From Promerops cafer (taxonomy: Eukaryota; Chordata; Aves; Passeriformes; Nectariniidae): a stretch of DNA of 64,000 nucleotides. The notes beneath the pieces are model-generated. The model was not told where the DNA came from and ran no database searches. It saw only the letters and a list, made by a program, of their open reading frames with translations. Position numbers and translations under genes: made by a program. Each line of letters opens with the position of its first letter. The stretch's first letter is position 1. The stretch is taken from the NCBI GenBank assembly GCA_013398275.1, contig VZSE01001853.1, positions 608,501 to 672,500 of the forward strand, written 5' to 3'. This document shows, in pieces, positions 40,109 through 51,625 of the stretch.

Positions 40109-40129
40109 CTTTGATGACAGGTGATTAAT
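40109..40129 (+). promoter_or_regulatory. Composite TCF/LEF, MEIS and PBX-HOX motif
   Basis: Three consensus sites lie head to tail in 21 bp: CTTTGAT (TCF/LEF type, 40109-40115), TGACAG (MEIS/PREP type, 40115-40120) and TGATTAAT (PBX-HOX type, 40122-40129). MEIS-PBX-HOX trimers bind such paired sites. The surrounding 39900-40320 is repeat-free and of mixed composition, as expected for a conserved enhancer. The match to consensus is visible; activity is inference. Confidence 0.35.
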
Positions 40130-43100
40130 TTCTACATTTTAGAGACATAATAAGATTTAGCAATAAAAAGGCCTTGAAGTAACCTACCAAACAGCTTTAA
40201 TCTCAGCCTTGGGACTGTTGCTAAATATGAATGCTTGTAAACAAATGCAGATGATTTAAGTTAGGAGGTTTTATTGCAGACTTCTTGCCTTTCGTATTAA
40301 TCTTGCTTTACAATCAGGCTATCTATACAATCACTTTATACTGAATATTGTTTCTAATGCAGTACTTGAGGAAGGAAAGTACGATTATTTACCCACAAGG
40401 GTTATATTCTACCTAAAAACTAGTTTTACATGCTTTCCATTATGTGGCTTACCACTCTTTGTGTGGCAAGGTTGGATGGGTAAAAAAAAAGAATTAACAG
40501 ACACACAACTAGTCAGTACTGGCCTGCACAACTACATAGAGCCCTCAGGGCTCAATCCATCACTCACTGAAACTGGTGGGAGTATTTTGTTAATGTTGGT
40601 TGACAGATCACTGTAACAGACATACTTGAATAAAGGACCAAATTCCAAACTCTCCAGACATGTGCTGGTAGTAAATATAGAAAACCTATGCATGTCCTGA
40701 TCTGGCTTTTCTAAGCTCTCCCAAACCCTGCCTGGATTCTCATCTTTCAAAGTGGTTTTCCGCTGAAAACAGTATCTGAGAAAACTGAAAAATTGCTCTT
40801 TTAAACTCCCAGTCCCCTATGTTTTCTTTATACCTGTTCAGGAATGCTTCATTTTTTTACTCAAAGTACTTCAGTCTGAAACCTTTGTCTATAAAACACT
40901 AAATCTTCATGAAAATTCCTTCAGCCAGGAATCTCAAGATAAATTCACAAAATAGTTCTGTGGGCTTCCCTTGAGGAGAAGAAAAGACACGGCAGTAGCA
41001 ACTGCCTTAGAAAACCCATTTGGTAATGCCAAATTGAGAAGACTTTCTTAAATCAAGTGGGAGCCTAAGGTATCTAGCCTAAGTTACCATTTGTTAGTGA
41101 CCATATGCTTTCCTGTGTAAAAGTAGACTAACAAAAGCCACAAACATCTCTGGTAGCTGGGGAGACAAAGCAAGTCAATGAACTCCTTTTTCTTGCAGTG
41201 TCTAAATTTTATAGTGATCTGTCCTTGGGAGAAAAGGTAATAGAGGAACTGAATTTCTCTCATCTGAGGGCAGCATTAAAATGCTGAAGAATATTAAGTG
41301 TATTGTGCTGCTCCTGCTCTGAGCTTTGTGAAGGGCAAAGCATTAGCAGAGAAGGGATGGGTTCTATTTTTCTGTCTCTCAACGCCTTTGGGGATGGATG
41401 AAGTAGAAGGACAGAACTTCCACTCCTGAAGAAGTGACACCCTTAAATATCATCTAAGCAAGCCCTAAAGAAGGGAAAACTAAAAAAAAAAAAGGCAAAA
41501 CAAAACATGTGACAGGATCAAAGGCAGCAGTAACACCTCCTTCCTGTCAGCAGACTTTGGGGAGGAGGAAGAGAGGCTTTAGCAATAATGACAAATGGTG
41601 TTTTATCAAAGACAAATGGTGGCAATATTGCATTTCACTAGCATCTATTAAGAAGCCATTTGAATTTTAAACTCATTTGAAGTAAAGGAGATTTCAATGT
41701 CAGGGGATGTGGATGAAGATGTTTAGGACAAGTGCTAGGTGTGGGGGTAATTGGAAGGTTGGGAGGCATGGGTGACACTGTGATGGTGAGGATGACAGCA
41801 AGAGTTCTATTTGAGAGTAGAGGTGTTCCTATTTGGCTAAGTATAAAGTGGAATCTGTGAGAAATCTATTTCCTAGCCATATTCCAAACCTGTATGAAGG
41901 CAAGACATGAGTGTATATGTTTTCTCCTTTCTTTTTTAGTGGACTTAGGTTTCTGCTGGAAGACGTCCTAGGCAGTTTTGTTGGAAGGCATTGCAGTATG
42001 GTCTGAGCAGACGATTCCATTCTAGATGATCAGGACCAAGGACACTTTAGTCTAAATATATCTCTCAGCTTTCTTTACAAACTTCAGGAATATACCTTCT
42101 TTAAGTTGAAAATTTCAGTTTTTATCAGATTCATAAGTGCTGAAACCTTACTCTTTTACTTTTGCCATTTTTCTTGTTAAGTAATAGGAATGAGAATGCA
42201 ATTTTGCTCGTAAGAACTTGAATATAGGAATTTGATGGTTAAGAAGTCTTGATTACCACAAAAGTTGTGCTAAAAAGAAAATAAACATTTTTCAGGCCTA
42301 TAAAGGAAACAATATTTGGAACAGCAAAAGTAGATAATGAGGGAAACAGAAGGAAAACAAGCATATGCAAGTAGAATCTGAAAGCAAAGAAAACTCAGTC
42401 CATGATTGAAGCCAATGTTGAGACATGGTATAAAACTGGAAGGAAAAATAAAATATATAAATATATGAAATTTATGAAATATAAATGAAATATCCAAACA
42501 GGATGAAATAAACAGAAGCCCTCTATGCATTTATGATGTGTAAAATCCTAACTGTTCTCACAAGTACAGGATATACTGATTAATTTCAGTATTTCAGAAT
42601 ATAACTTTTGCACTTCAGACTTTCCAATATTTGTATCTCAGTAGGGGAAAGAGCTGCTTCTACATGTAAAGTAGCAAAAATGTGTGTTAGGACAAACACA
42701 TATTGAGGGAATGAATCATAGTAAGAGACTGGACAGCTGAGGCAGATTAGATACATCAGACAGCAAATGGCAGAGTGAGGTACCGCAGTGGAGCTGCCTT
42801 CACTGCAGAGCACAGGAAGAGTTATGACATTTATGCATTTTCATTTCTACAGGTGGGGACCTGAAATCATTCCATGGGTTAGGCTCCTGGTATCTCTAAT
42901 ATGGTCCTGCTATGGCACACAGTTGATATACTTCTGTCTTGTCAAAAAAAAGCACAAGACACACTTAAATCTCTTCATGGCCCTAGCATGAGACATTAAG
43001 TTGGAGCTGCTTGTGAATCCAATAGTTATTTCAGGATGTTATGTCCCAAGCAACACATTAAATTTTCACTTTCAAAACTTAATTTCTCTTTATAGACTGT

Positions 43101-44274
43101 GATCTTTAATTCCTATGTATATTTCTTATTTAGACCTTCAATATGAAGTAGATTATTTGAACTACTGTGCAAAGGCATTTCTTGTCAATTACACTGCTGA
43201 ATTAAATGATTTATGATAAAAATTGCCCAAACATTATTTATTTTTTTAGATCTAAGGGATTATATCCTTATACTATTCAGGTAAAAGAAGATATAAAATG
43301 GCCTTTTTAGCTGTTAAAAATTCAGTATATTCACCATTTTGGGATCTCTCCTTTTTCTCAAAGAAAATTACTAATCACAGAAAACAACCCGACAACTTAG
43401 TGGCTAAGTAATTTTTCAAGGAACTGAAATTCTAATCTGCACCTTAACCCAGTGACCTCCTTTTATAGAGGAACATCCTACCTATTCTGCCCGCTGTCAT
43501 TAGCTGGGAGTCTCTTTCACAAAAGTTGTCCACAGTAAATTCTGTACTTTCAGTTTCAGGGTCAGAGTGGACACTAAAAAAAACAGCACTGGCTCAAGCC
43601 CTTTTACAAAACAAGCAGTCAGAGAATACATTTCGGTGAGTTCTGTAACTTTGTTAAATACCTATGCCATTTTAAATAGTTATTTCCACTGCACGTGATC
43701 ACTGCTACCTATTCCTGCTTGCTGAGCTCAACACAACTGTTCTAGACTACATCTGCTGCAGGCTGCTAGACCACCTCAGTACTTTTGGTGTGGGGACTAA
43801 GATGGAAATATGGTTTTGCTACAAACAGCTATTTCCTTTTTCTTTTATAGAAAACAATTGAAAAAAAAAAATGTTTGCTCAATTCTTCCTCAGCTCAAGG
43901 ATGTAAGCAACCTGTTAATATAGGTTCTAGTCATAGCAGGCAACCCTGGTTTGCCCGTGTTCTCTTCAACATGACTGTAAATCTCACTGTGTTTCTGTTT
44001 ATAGTCTAGTTATTTTTAATAGATAAGACATATGTGAAAATAAAGGTTATTTAGAGCTCCCCATTTCATCTTTCTAGTTTTACCTCTGCCCAGCAAAATA
44101 AGATGAAAACACATTTCCTGTCTTACAATCATACCAGGTCTTCATCCCTCTTAAGTTTCTAGGAAAAGTAAAATAAAAAATTTAGGAAAATTTCCAGTCC
44201 TCTATATTAATGGATGGAGTTTCTGCTTTGAGAAGTATACCTTTGATGTCGTGCTTCTTTCATGGCACTATGGA
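40130..44274. other. No gene; possible old repeat scrap near 40.55 kb
   Basis: AT-rich, with no supported coding region. The stretch around 40540-40600 (GGCTCAATCC... CACTGAAACTGGTGGGAG) resembles the core of the ancient palindromic sauropsid repeats but is too diverged to define. A run of 11 A lies near 41484. Confidence 0.5.
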
Positions 44275-44500
44275 TAGTAAAAACTGGATGGATGGCCAGG
44301 CCCAGGGTGCTGTGAATGCAGTCACATCCAGCTGTCAAATGGTCACTAGTGGTGTTCCCCAAGGTTCAGTATTGGGGCCAGTCCTGTTTAATACCTTTAT
44401 CCACTATCTGGACGAGGGGATAGAGTGCACCTTCAGTCAATTTGCAGGCAACACCAGGTTGGGTGGGAGTGCTGATCTTGTGTGGATAGAAAACAGAGTC
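44275..44500 (+). mobile_element. CR1 LINE ORF2 fragment (reverse transcriptase palm)
   Basis: The plus frame reads KNWMDGQAQGAV, then VTSGVPQGSVLGPVLFNTF (VPQGSVLG at 44354-44377), then YLDEGIECTFSQFAGNT, a clear match to the CR1 palm domain (normal form KNWLDGRAQ...VTSGVPQGSVLGPVLFNIFINDLDEGIECTLSKFADDT). The frame is still open across this stretch, but both catalytic aspartates of FADD are changed (FAGN, 44441-44452), so it cannot encode an active enzyme. It covers nearly the same part of ORF2 as the fragment at 37655-38080. Downstream of 44500 (to about 44720) the sequence stays GC-richer but no longer follows the CR1 I know. Confidence 0.85.
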
Positions 44501-47500
44501 CTCCATCAGGAAAAGCACACAAGGTGAACCACACGGCAGACTGGTATCGACCCCAAAATGCACTGCAGGTGTTTGGTAGGAAGCACTGATCACAAGGTGT
44601 CTGCAGTCCTCCCCACACTGCTGTGCCCAGCATCTCCAAACTAACTCCGGTGTCACCCTTGACTCTGTGAATCAGAAATAAGTACATGTTCAAAATGAAT
44701 GACATGGCTGAGCAGAAGCTAAAGCACTAAGATACCAACTCCAGAATATGTTTTTTGGGTTGAATTCTTTAACACAGGTGTTTGCACATCCAACATACCA
44801 ACTTGCGTATAAAAGCAAATTTTTCAATTTCATGCTTAATTTATTGCCATCTACCATCCCTTGATTTCCTTGCTTAATATCTGCCAAGGGCTAAGTATTG
44901 GCTGAGTTGACTAAATGGCAAAGCTCCCACAGAATTCAGCATTCTTAAAATTTTAGCCGAACTGTCTTCTTATCCATGCATTCTAGACTATTTCTTTTTA
45001 TATTCAAAAATATTTTCTTCAAGATTAATTTAATTTTATTTCCTGCTGGTACTTGAATAGCTATAACATTCTTTATCATCTGTATCATTCTGATTTTCAC
45101 ATGCCATCTCAATTCAGTATTATCTGTGAAATCTATGTGTTTCCATGCCATTAGAAGCATCAGAAGTCAAAGGCAAAAAAAAGACATTGTTGTAACTATA
45201 TAATATTGTAATCTATATCAGTAGTAAATTGCAAAGGAAAAACTAGACTTGTTAAAAACTAGACTTCTGGAATTAAGTCCATTCTAGTCCACAGTAAAAT
45301 AATTTTCATTTTCAGCTAGATGTGATAGCAGGCTGAGCCTGTCACTGGAACAAGCAGGCAAATAGAATTTTGGTAAGCTGAGAAATTGCTGTATGAAGAA
45401 GTTTAATACATACATCTGCTGCTGAAGCAAATGACAGTGGCTTCTCTGCAGGCCAAGTCTAGAAAAGCTAATGTTAGCAAGATGTGCAAGACTAAATAAC
45501 AGACATCAGGGTCACGCATCTTATTAAAATCAGTATTTTAAAAACTGCTTGCTTTAAACATTTACCTTGACATTGTAGATTATCTTTAATACCAAGCCAG
45601 CTCTTCTCCAGTTGACCTCTATTTGAAGCAGCTAAATCCCAGATATATGATTGATTTTTGGTCTTCTCTATTCAAAGAAAAATATGAAGCAAAAATAAAG
45701 CTTCAATATATTTAAAATTTATGCTTGCAGAGACAGACTCTGGTGAAATTCATCCAGCTTCATTTTGTGCTGAACAAGATGAGAAGATTGGACAAGATAT
45801 ATTTTGAGAGGACCTTTACCAACAGATAACCTAGATCGTTATAATTAACAATTTAGCCATTTCAAATATTTAGTATAACATGTTTAGTACAATTCCCAGT
45901 TTCAGGGATCTAATTGACTTGGTGGTGCTGATGTTCTCTGCAATACCCGCCTTTGAAATAATGCCATCTTCTTTGTTGTCAAAGTTGACATGAAAAGGTA
46001 AATGAGATTCATGCAAAAATCCTTTGATTTAATAATAAAAATTACATAAAGATACTTCAATTTCAGCTCATTAATTGTCCAGTACTGTAAAATTTTCTTT
46101 CACCCAGAATTTGGACACACTGTGAAGCTAAAAGAAAAGCACAAAAATTATATACCTCTTATAAAAGGATGGTTGTCCAAAACTTGAAGTTTCTCTAGAT
46201 ATCAAGTAGCAAAAAAAATTCTTACTCAAAAGCTAAGCCACAATGGAAGAAAAATTGTCATCCATGAGTCCATTGTCTTCTCTTTCCAGTCAGTTCAAAT
46301 GATTCAAGCAGAAAAACTACCATGAGAGAGAAAGAAAAGTGAGCAACCTAAAAATTTCAGCCTAATATTTTAACAAAGTTTACTTTGTTGTCTTTTGGTT
46401 ACTATTGAGCTCTTGATGCTTACTAATAAAACTTCAGTAATATCAGCACTAAAGTTTCGTTTTACCTGTCAGCAGATAAGTAATAGTTTAGTAATGCCTC
46501 AGGGTGATTGATGGCAAAGTAGCAAAAAAATAGCTAGTACTATAAACCCTATTTACAACATGTGAGAAGAACCTTGAAAAGATAATACAATGGATTACCT
46601 TTGTGTTATTTTCTATACTTGTTATAAAATTTGTCACGGGTTCTTTAATTGTCTCATTTTCCATTTTTTATGGTCTTTGTCATGACAATAAGTTTTCACA
46701 TAACTCACTGTCTGCTAGATTGCTTCAAACTATGCAGCAGAAGTCTGAAGGCATTGGAGATGCTGTAGCATGATCATCCAGGTCTTCAACCCTTGTTCAC
46801 CTAGTTATAAAATTTGTGAATGAAGAATGATAGCAAATTTTATGCCCTCCAAATGAGCAGCCATTCCCTACCTGTTATTTTCACAATTTTATTCCTTCTC
46901 TTTCCCTGGGCTGTCCACTCAAGGACTAGCTAGTTTGACCACAGAGGAGTCAGACGTGTGCAGGCCCCTTTGTAGTGCCAGTGAACCCTGCATTTTTCAC
47001 TACGGCCTCCAGAACTCTGGGGTTTTCTCATAAACTCATATTATCATAAAATAATACAATTCTTCATTTTCTTTTGATGAAATCCAACACCCTTAAAAAA
47101 AGCTAATGGGAGGGGAATCATGAAACAAGCTAGAAGCCCAGTAAGACCCATAAGCCCCATTTCCTCCCCATGTATTATAATTTTTAAGTCCATTCCAAGT
47201 TGTTTTGGGTTTTTTTAAATGCCCATGGTTGGCAGTGTAGATGACTATTGAAAAGGGTTGATGGAAGATACTAAAAATCTTGTATTCTAACAAATAATTT
47301 GATGGCTCCTAGTGCAGCCTGAGGAAAGCTTCCTTAGAGCCTATCTGGCAAAGCTCATGGAAAATGCTTTCTTCCCTCTCCAGCTGGCTCAATGACTCCA
47401 TTTTATCCTAGAAAATTGTAGCTTGGCCTCAATTACTCACATTTCTCACATTTTGCCATCGTGTTGCTTTAAAGCAACATGATATTTGTGCATAAAGACT

Positions 47501-48087
47501 TCAAAACCTAAGTCCAAAAGGTGTATAACCACGTTAAATTTTACTTACATTACACAGATAACTGCAAACACATTTCATTTTTCTGCTGCTCCCTACTTTA
47601 TTGTTCAGATTTAGGTACATTAAAATACCAAGTAAAGCAAAAGGATGATGATAGTTTTCTTCTTCGGCACAACTGAACTTTCAAACTTCCTTAAACATAA
47701 GTAGAACTTCAGTTTTCAGAAGATTTTGGGCAGTTCCAGAATCATAAAACTAGATCCACAGAAAGAAGAATGAGCAGAATTTCACATTCTTCAGTCAAAT
47801 GTAAGGTCAGATATCCTACACAGAAGTCAGCCTGTGCAGAGATGGCAGTGGGACAATGTAGTCATTGTTTTGGGAAATGGAGCAGACACTGACCAAAACC
47901 AGGCTGCACCAGCAGGATAAAATGCTTTATTGTCTTTGGCCAATGCAGTTATTAGCTCTTAAGAGAATTATAGTTCCAGAACTTACACTTGTGAGAAAAA
48001 ACTGCAAACACAATACAGAAGCAACATTTGTTTCTCCAGCAAGCAAGCTCTTTAATGGTCAGTGCACAAGCATCAGCTTCAAGTAGA
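44501..48087. other. No gene seen
   Basis: AT-rich, with frames under 100 codons. The segment 44501-44720 is GC-rich and may be a diverged continuation of the CR1 fragment. Confidence 0.5.
45783..45840 (+). mobile_element. Possible CR1 3' tail
   Basis: AGATTGGACAAGATATATTT followed by TGAGAGGACCTTTACCAAC resembles the CR1 tail (GGTTGGACTAGATGATCTTTGAAGGTCCCTTCCAACC) over about 40 bp. The terminal octamer repeat is not readable, so the call is weak. Confidence 0.25.
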
Positions 48088-48097
48088 AAATATTATT

Positions 48098-48136
<39 letters not shown>
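48088..48136. repeat. (ATT)n/(AAT)n microsatellite
   Basis: A short ATT run (48088-48100) meets a pure array of twelve AAT units (48101-48136) at an ATTATT/AATAAT junction, so the left end is self-complementary with the right. Confidence 0.93.
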
Positions 48137-48137
<1 letters not shown>

Positions 48138-48553
48138 TTCTATAGAAAAAGAATAGATTAGTGATACCACCTGACCCGTGCTGCATGTTTACACAGGAAG
48201 ACAAGGAACCACTGTCATCCCTTCCTCTCCTGTGCTGGCTAGTATGATAAGTATTTAGGTCAGTGATGAGAAAGGAGGCGAGATGCAGTTGGAGTGAATG
48301 GAAATTAGACATTTAACAGCAAGTCTTACATCTCATTGCCATTATTTTTATCAATGTAGAGCCACATTTTAAGGGACTTATAAAAGAGCAGAATGGTATT
48401 TAAACAAAAGATAATATGTGCTAAGTTACAATAAAAAGTGAGCTTTCAAAAGTGTCATGGATACTGAGGAAAGAGGTCTGAGAAAACGGGATACATGTGT
48501 CATGAGTACAGGTACCATGGCTATCGCCTTGTGCCCTCTGTCCAGCACCTGGA

Positions 48554-49081
48554 GTGGGTCCTGTGCTAAATGGAATGATCCAGCTGCACAGCCTGTGGCT
48601 CTGCCCAGCCCTGGAGTCCAGATCCTTCTGGCTGACACAATGCAGAAGAAGGTTAAGCAGCAATTTTAAAGCAGGGAAGTGGCCTACCTGGGAACATCTG
48701 CAGTTGGGTTCCTTTGGCCGAATAAAGCAGAAATGTCGAGATCTTAAATCACCTCTGCTAAACCTCTGTGAAGGAATTTGTGGGGTGGAATGGCAAATGA
48801 AAGAAAATAAACAATATTTGTGTGCCAAGAGAAGATCAGGGAAATCTTTCAAAAGGCGGAAGGAAAAGAAGCTCCTCAGCTTTTACCCTTACCCTACAAC
48901 TCCCAAGACTTGCACATGGAACTTGGATGTTACAAAGGAGACAGAAATCCTTAGCATGGCAAGCAGTAATTTACATAAATTTGATCTCCCAAGAGCTGAC
49001 TTTGAGAAAATATTGCCACATCTATTTCTCATCTATGTTCACTATAGAAACTGCACTCAGTGTTCCCGGATAAAAAAATAG
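48554..49081 (+). other. Longest open frame in the window (175 codons), unassigned
   Basis: A plus frame runs from ATG at 48554 to the stop at 49079-49081. It is rich in Lys, Arg, Cys and Trp in the middle and shows no signal peptide, membrane segment, zinc-binding pattern or family motif that I recognise. The opposite strand is also open for 143 codons across 48421-48852, which points to a locally GC-richer, stop-poor stretch rather than selection on one frame. There is no obvious promoter, and no poly-A tail suggesting a processed copy. It may be part of a non-coding transcript or nothing at all. I would not treat it as a gene without expression or conservation data. Confidence 0.15.
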
Positions 49082-51189
49082 CAATCTGGGACCATAATGG
49101 GGGGGAGGAAGAAAACAAAGGCCCTTAAATAACAAAGTAAGCACTCACATATTTTATTCCTGAATATTCGAAACCACATTGGAAAATATATGTATATAGC
49201 TTTTGTTTTAATTTTTATTTAGCACTGTTAGGTTTTATTTGTCAGTGTATATTTGGCAAAAGTTTATCAAGCCAGTTACTCAACAAGTAAATCCCTTATC
49301 TTGAACACAGCCTCAACTCCTTACTTCATTATTTTGTTCCCAGCAAGAAGATGGGAATTTTAGTTTGTTGTACATTTCACATTGACCATACCGTAATAGG
49401 TCTGTTTAACAGAGGGGAAAAAAACACAAGGAGAATGCATTTAAAATGATACAATGAAGCATTGTTCCCTTAGTGTCATTGAACAGGGCCCAACTATACC
49501 ACTCAGGGGTAAATACAGAGCTCTGACATTTTACTCTGATATTTCAGATCAATGTTTTCAAAGAGTCACGTGCTCAGTAACTGCAGCACATTTGCAATTG
49601 TCTTTGAAGTTTTAATCTCAGTTCATGCTACTAAAGCACCATGAAGGTTTATTTTTAACTTGTTATATAAAATGTCTTTTTAAAAAAATAATTCAAGGAA
49701 ACATCACCAAGTATGAAATATGTCAAACTGAAAGCTGCTAATTGTGTAATTTCAGTATAGTGGGTTTTTTAGAGTTGGTTTTTTTTGCTGTTTTTTTGTG
49801 CAAGAGAAAAATTGCTTCTTGTGTTATAGCAGTTTTCAGATTTTATTTTTAAGTTGTTGTAAGGGAAGTAGGAATTTTCAGTGCATCTATAGTGAAATAT
49901 AAATAAGACTAGAACAGATGATCACACTAAGCCTAATTTTCTCAGTAAAGCTCTGAAAAAAAGTTATAGTGAAACTATGAAGAGAAAGGATAATGTACTG
50001 TTACTGAATTGCTAGCACATTCCAGTATTTCAGTATTTGGTTTAGAAAACCCATTTTGCCTAACATCATATTCACCTCAGACAAATGAATTTCACTTGAG
50101 TTTGCTGTGGAATCAGGGTCTGAATAGAGCAAAGCCAGCTGCAGCCTGCTGTGACAAGAATTATTGTGTGTTGCTACCCAAACACGACCACATCTAACGC
50201 TTCCATTGAACTTCTGTAAAGTGTAGTCACCACTGCTGAAACTTCTCACACCCTCTGCCTCCCACTCATCCCTGCTTGGCGTCGCTCTTCCCCTTCATCT
50301 CTAACCTCACCAAACAGTGTGTTTACAGTCAGTATTGAGAATTTGCTTTCAAATCCATGTTAGATCTCTAAAACTGCCCTCTGCTGAAACTTCTTTCCCT
50401 GTTGCCTCCGTTTCCTCACTGGCAAAGTTCACATTCAATCGTTGTTTACTCCTCAAACATCTTCAAATCAAGTCTTGCCTTGATCATCCAGTTTGCTGTC
50501 CCAGTCCTCTTACTTCTTTGGTTGTCTTTCTGTCTGTTTATTTGTTTATTTGGTTGGTTTTTGTTGTTTGTTTGTTTGGAGGGAGTTGTGGGAGGGGGTT
50601 TTTTTGGTTTTTTTAAATTTCTTAATTTTTTTTGGAGTCTCTCATTCATCCTCTAACTTTGGAAGTGGAGAATGGTTATGAAGGCATATGAGCCCTTGCT
50701 ACCCTAACTTTAAGAAAATCTCACACACACAAATGCAAATTCAGTGATGAGCTTTACGCAGTTAAATCTTAGCCATTGCATCCGGCAAGTAAGTCTGGCC
50801 AGTAAACCTGACTTTCTGCTTTTCAACACCACTTTCTAAATTTCTAGTCAGCAGGGCTAAGATATCCTTTTTCTTTCTTTGCTATTCCTTTTCAGCTTCT
50901 CTGGACAGTACTTTAGTATATATGCCAAATATCATGCTTATGGAAGTTATCATGTTATAACAATATCATGCTTATCATGCTTCCATCATGCTGGTGGCCA
51001 GCACCTATAAATTTTGTATATTGTCTATGTGTGTCTTCTTAAAGACACAGCCTTTTTTACACATTCAAAGAATTAGGAATTTTTGCCCAGTGTTCCATCC
51101 TCTTGATCTTTGATTATGGCAACATTTTATGACAAAGGCAAGTCGTCCATTTTCCTAGACTGTTGTTTAGACCATATAATCCTTTTTTA
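49082..51189. other. No gene; low-complexity tract inside
   Basis: AT-rich. Besides the T/G tract at 50520-50635 there is a cluster of the octamer ATCATGCTT in several slightly scattered copies at 50928-50995, probably an old local duplication. Confidence 0.5.
50520..50635. repeat. T/G-rich low-complexity tract
   Basis: TTTG and TTGT units (TTTGTTTATTTGGTTGG and GTTTGTTTGTTTGG), then a G-rich GGGAGGGGG, then T7 and T8 runs. It produces low-complexity frames on both strands that are not proteins. Confidence 0.8.
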
Positions 51190-51625
51190 GAAATATTTCC
51201 CCTAACTACATCATTTACCACTCAGGCCCTTCATGGTCTAGCCCCCACACTATTTTTTCCCCTCTGTATTTCAGAGTGTCAGCTCCCAACACCAGCCAGT
51301 GAACAATGCCCATGCCCATGACTCATTTGTTGTATCCTGAAACACTTTCATTCATGTTACCCTTCATGCTTGGGAGCTCTCCATAAACATCCACCTTCAA
51401 ACCCATTTGCTGCAAGGCCTCTGAAAGGCCTGGCAGCAGTTAGGTTGGTAGTGCTGGCAACACTTCTCATCACACTGACTTACAGTCTCCTGCTACTCCC
51501 TCATCTGTCTATACGAATCTGCTGTGGTTTTATAGTTTGAAATTCAAAACTTGATATATCCATCACCAACTTTTTGTTCTGATTTTTTCCAGCACCTAGG
51601 ACAACTGGGACATGGTTCACAGCAG
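51190..51625 (+). mobile_element. L2-like old LINE 3' region
   Basis: The stretch follows the layout of the 3' part of old L2-type LINEs: AGGCCCTTCATGGTCTAGCC, a pyrimidine-rich middle, CTTGGGAGCTCTCCATAAAC, then CACCTTCAAACCCATTTGCTGC with AAGGCCTCTGA, and finally CCAGCACCTAGGACAACTGG (typical CAGCACCTAGCACAATGGGG). Each block is diverged, but the order and spacing agree. Boundaries and family (L2 or a related sauropsid element) need a profile search. Confidence 0.45.

Noticed and set aside
48079..48312. Minus-strand frame with poly-Leu and poly-Ile
   Set aside because: Produced by the AAT array.
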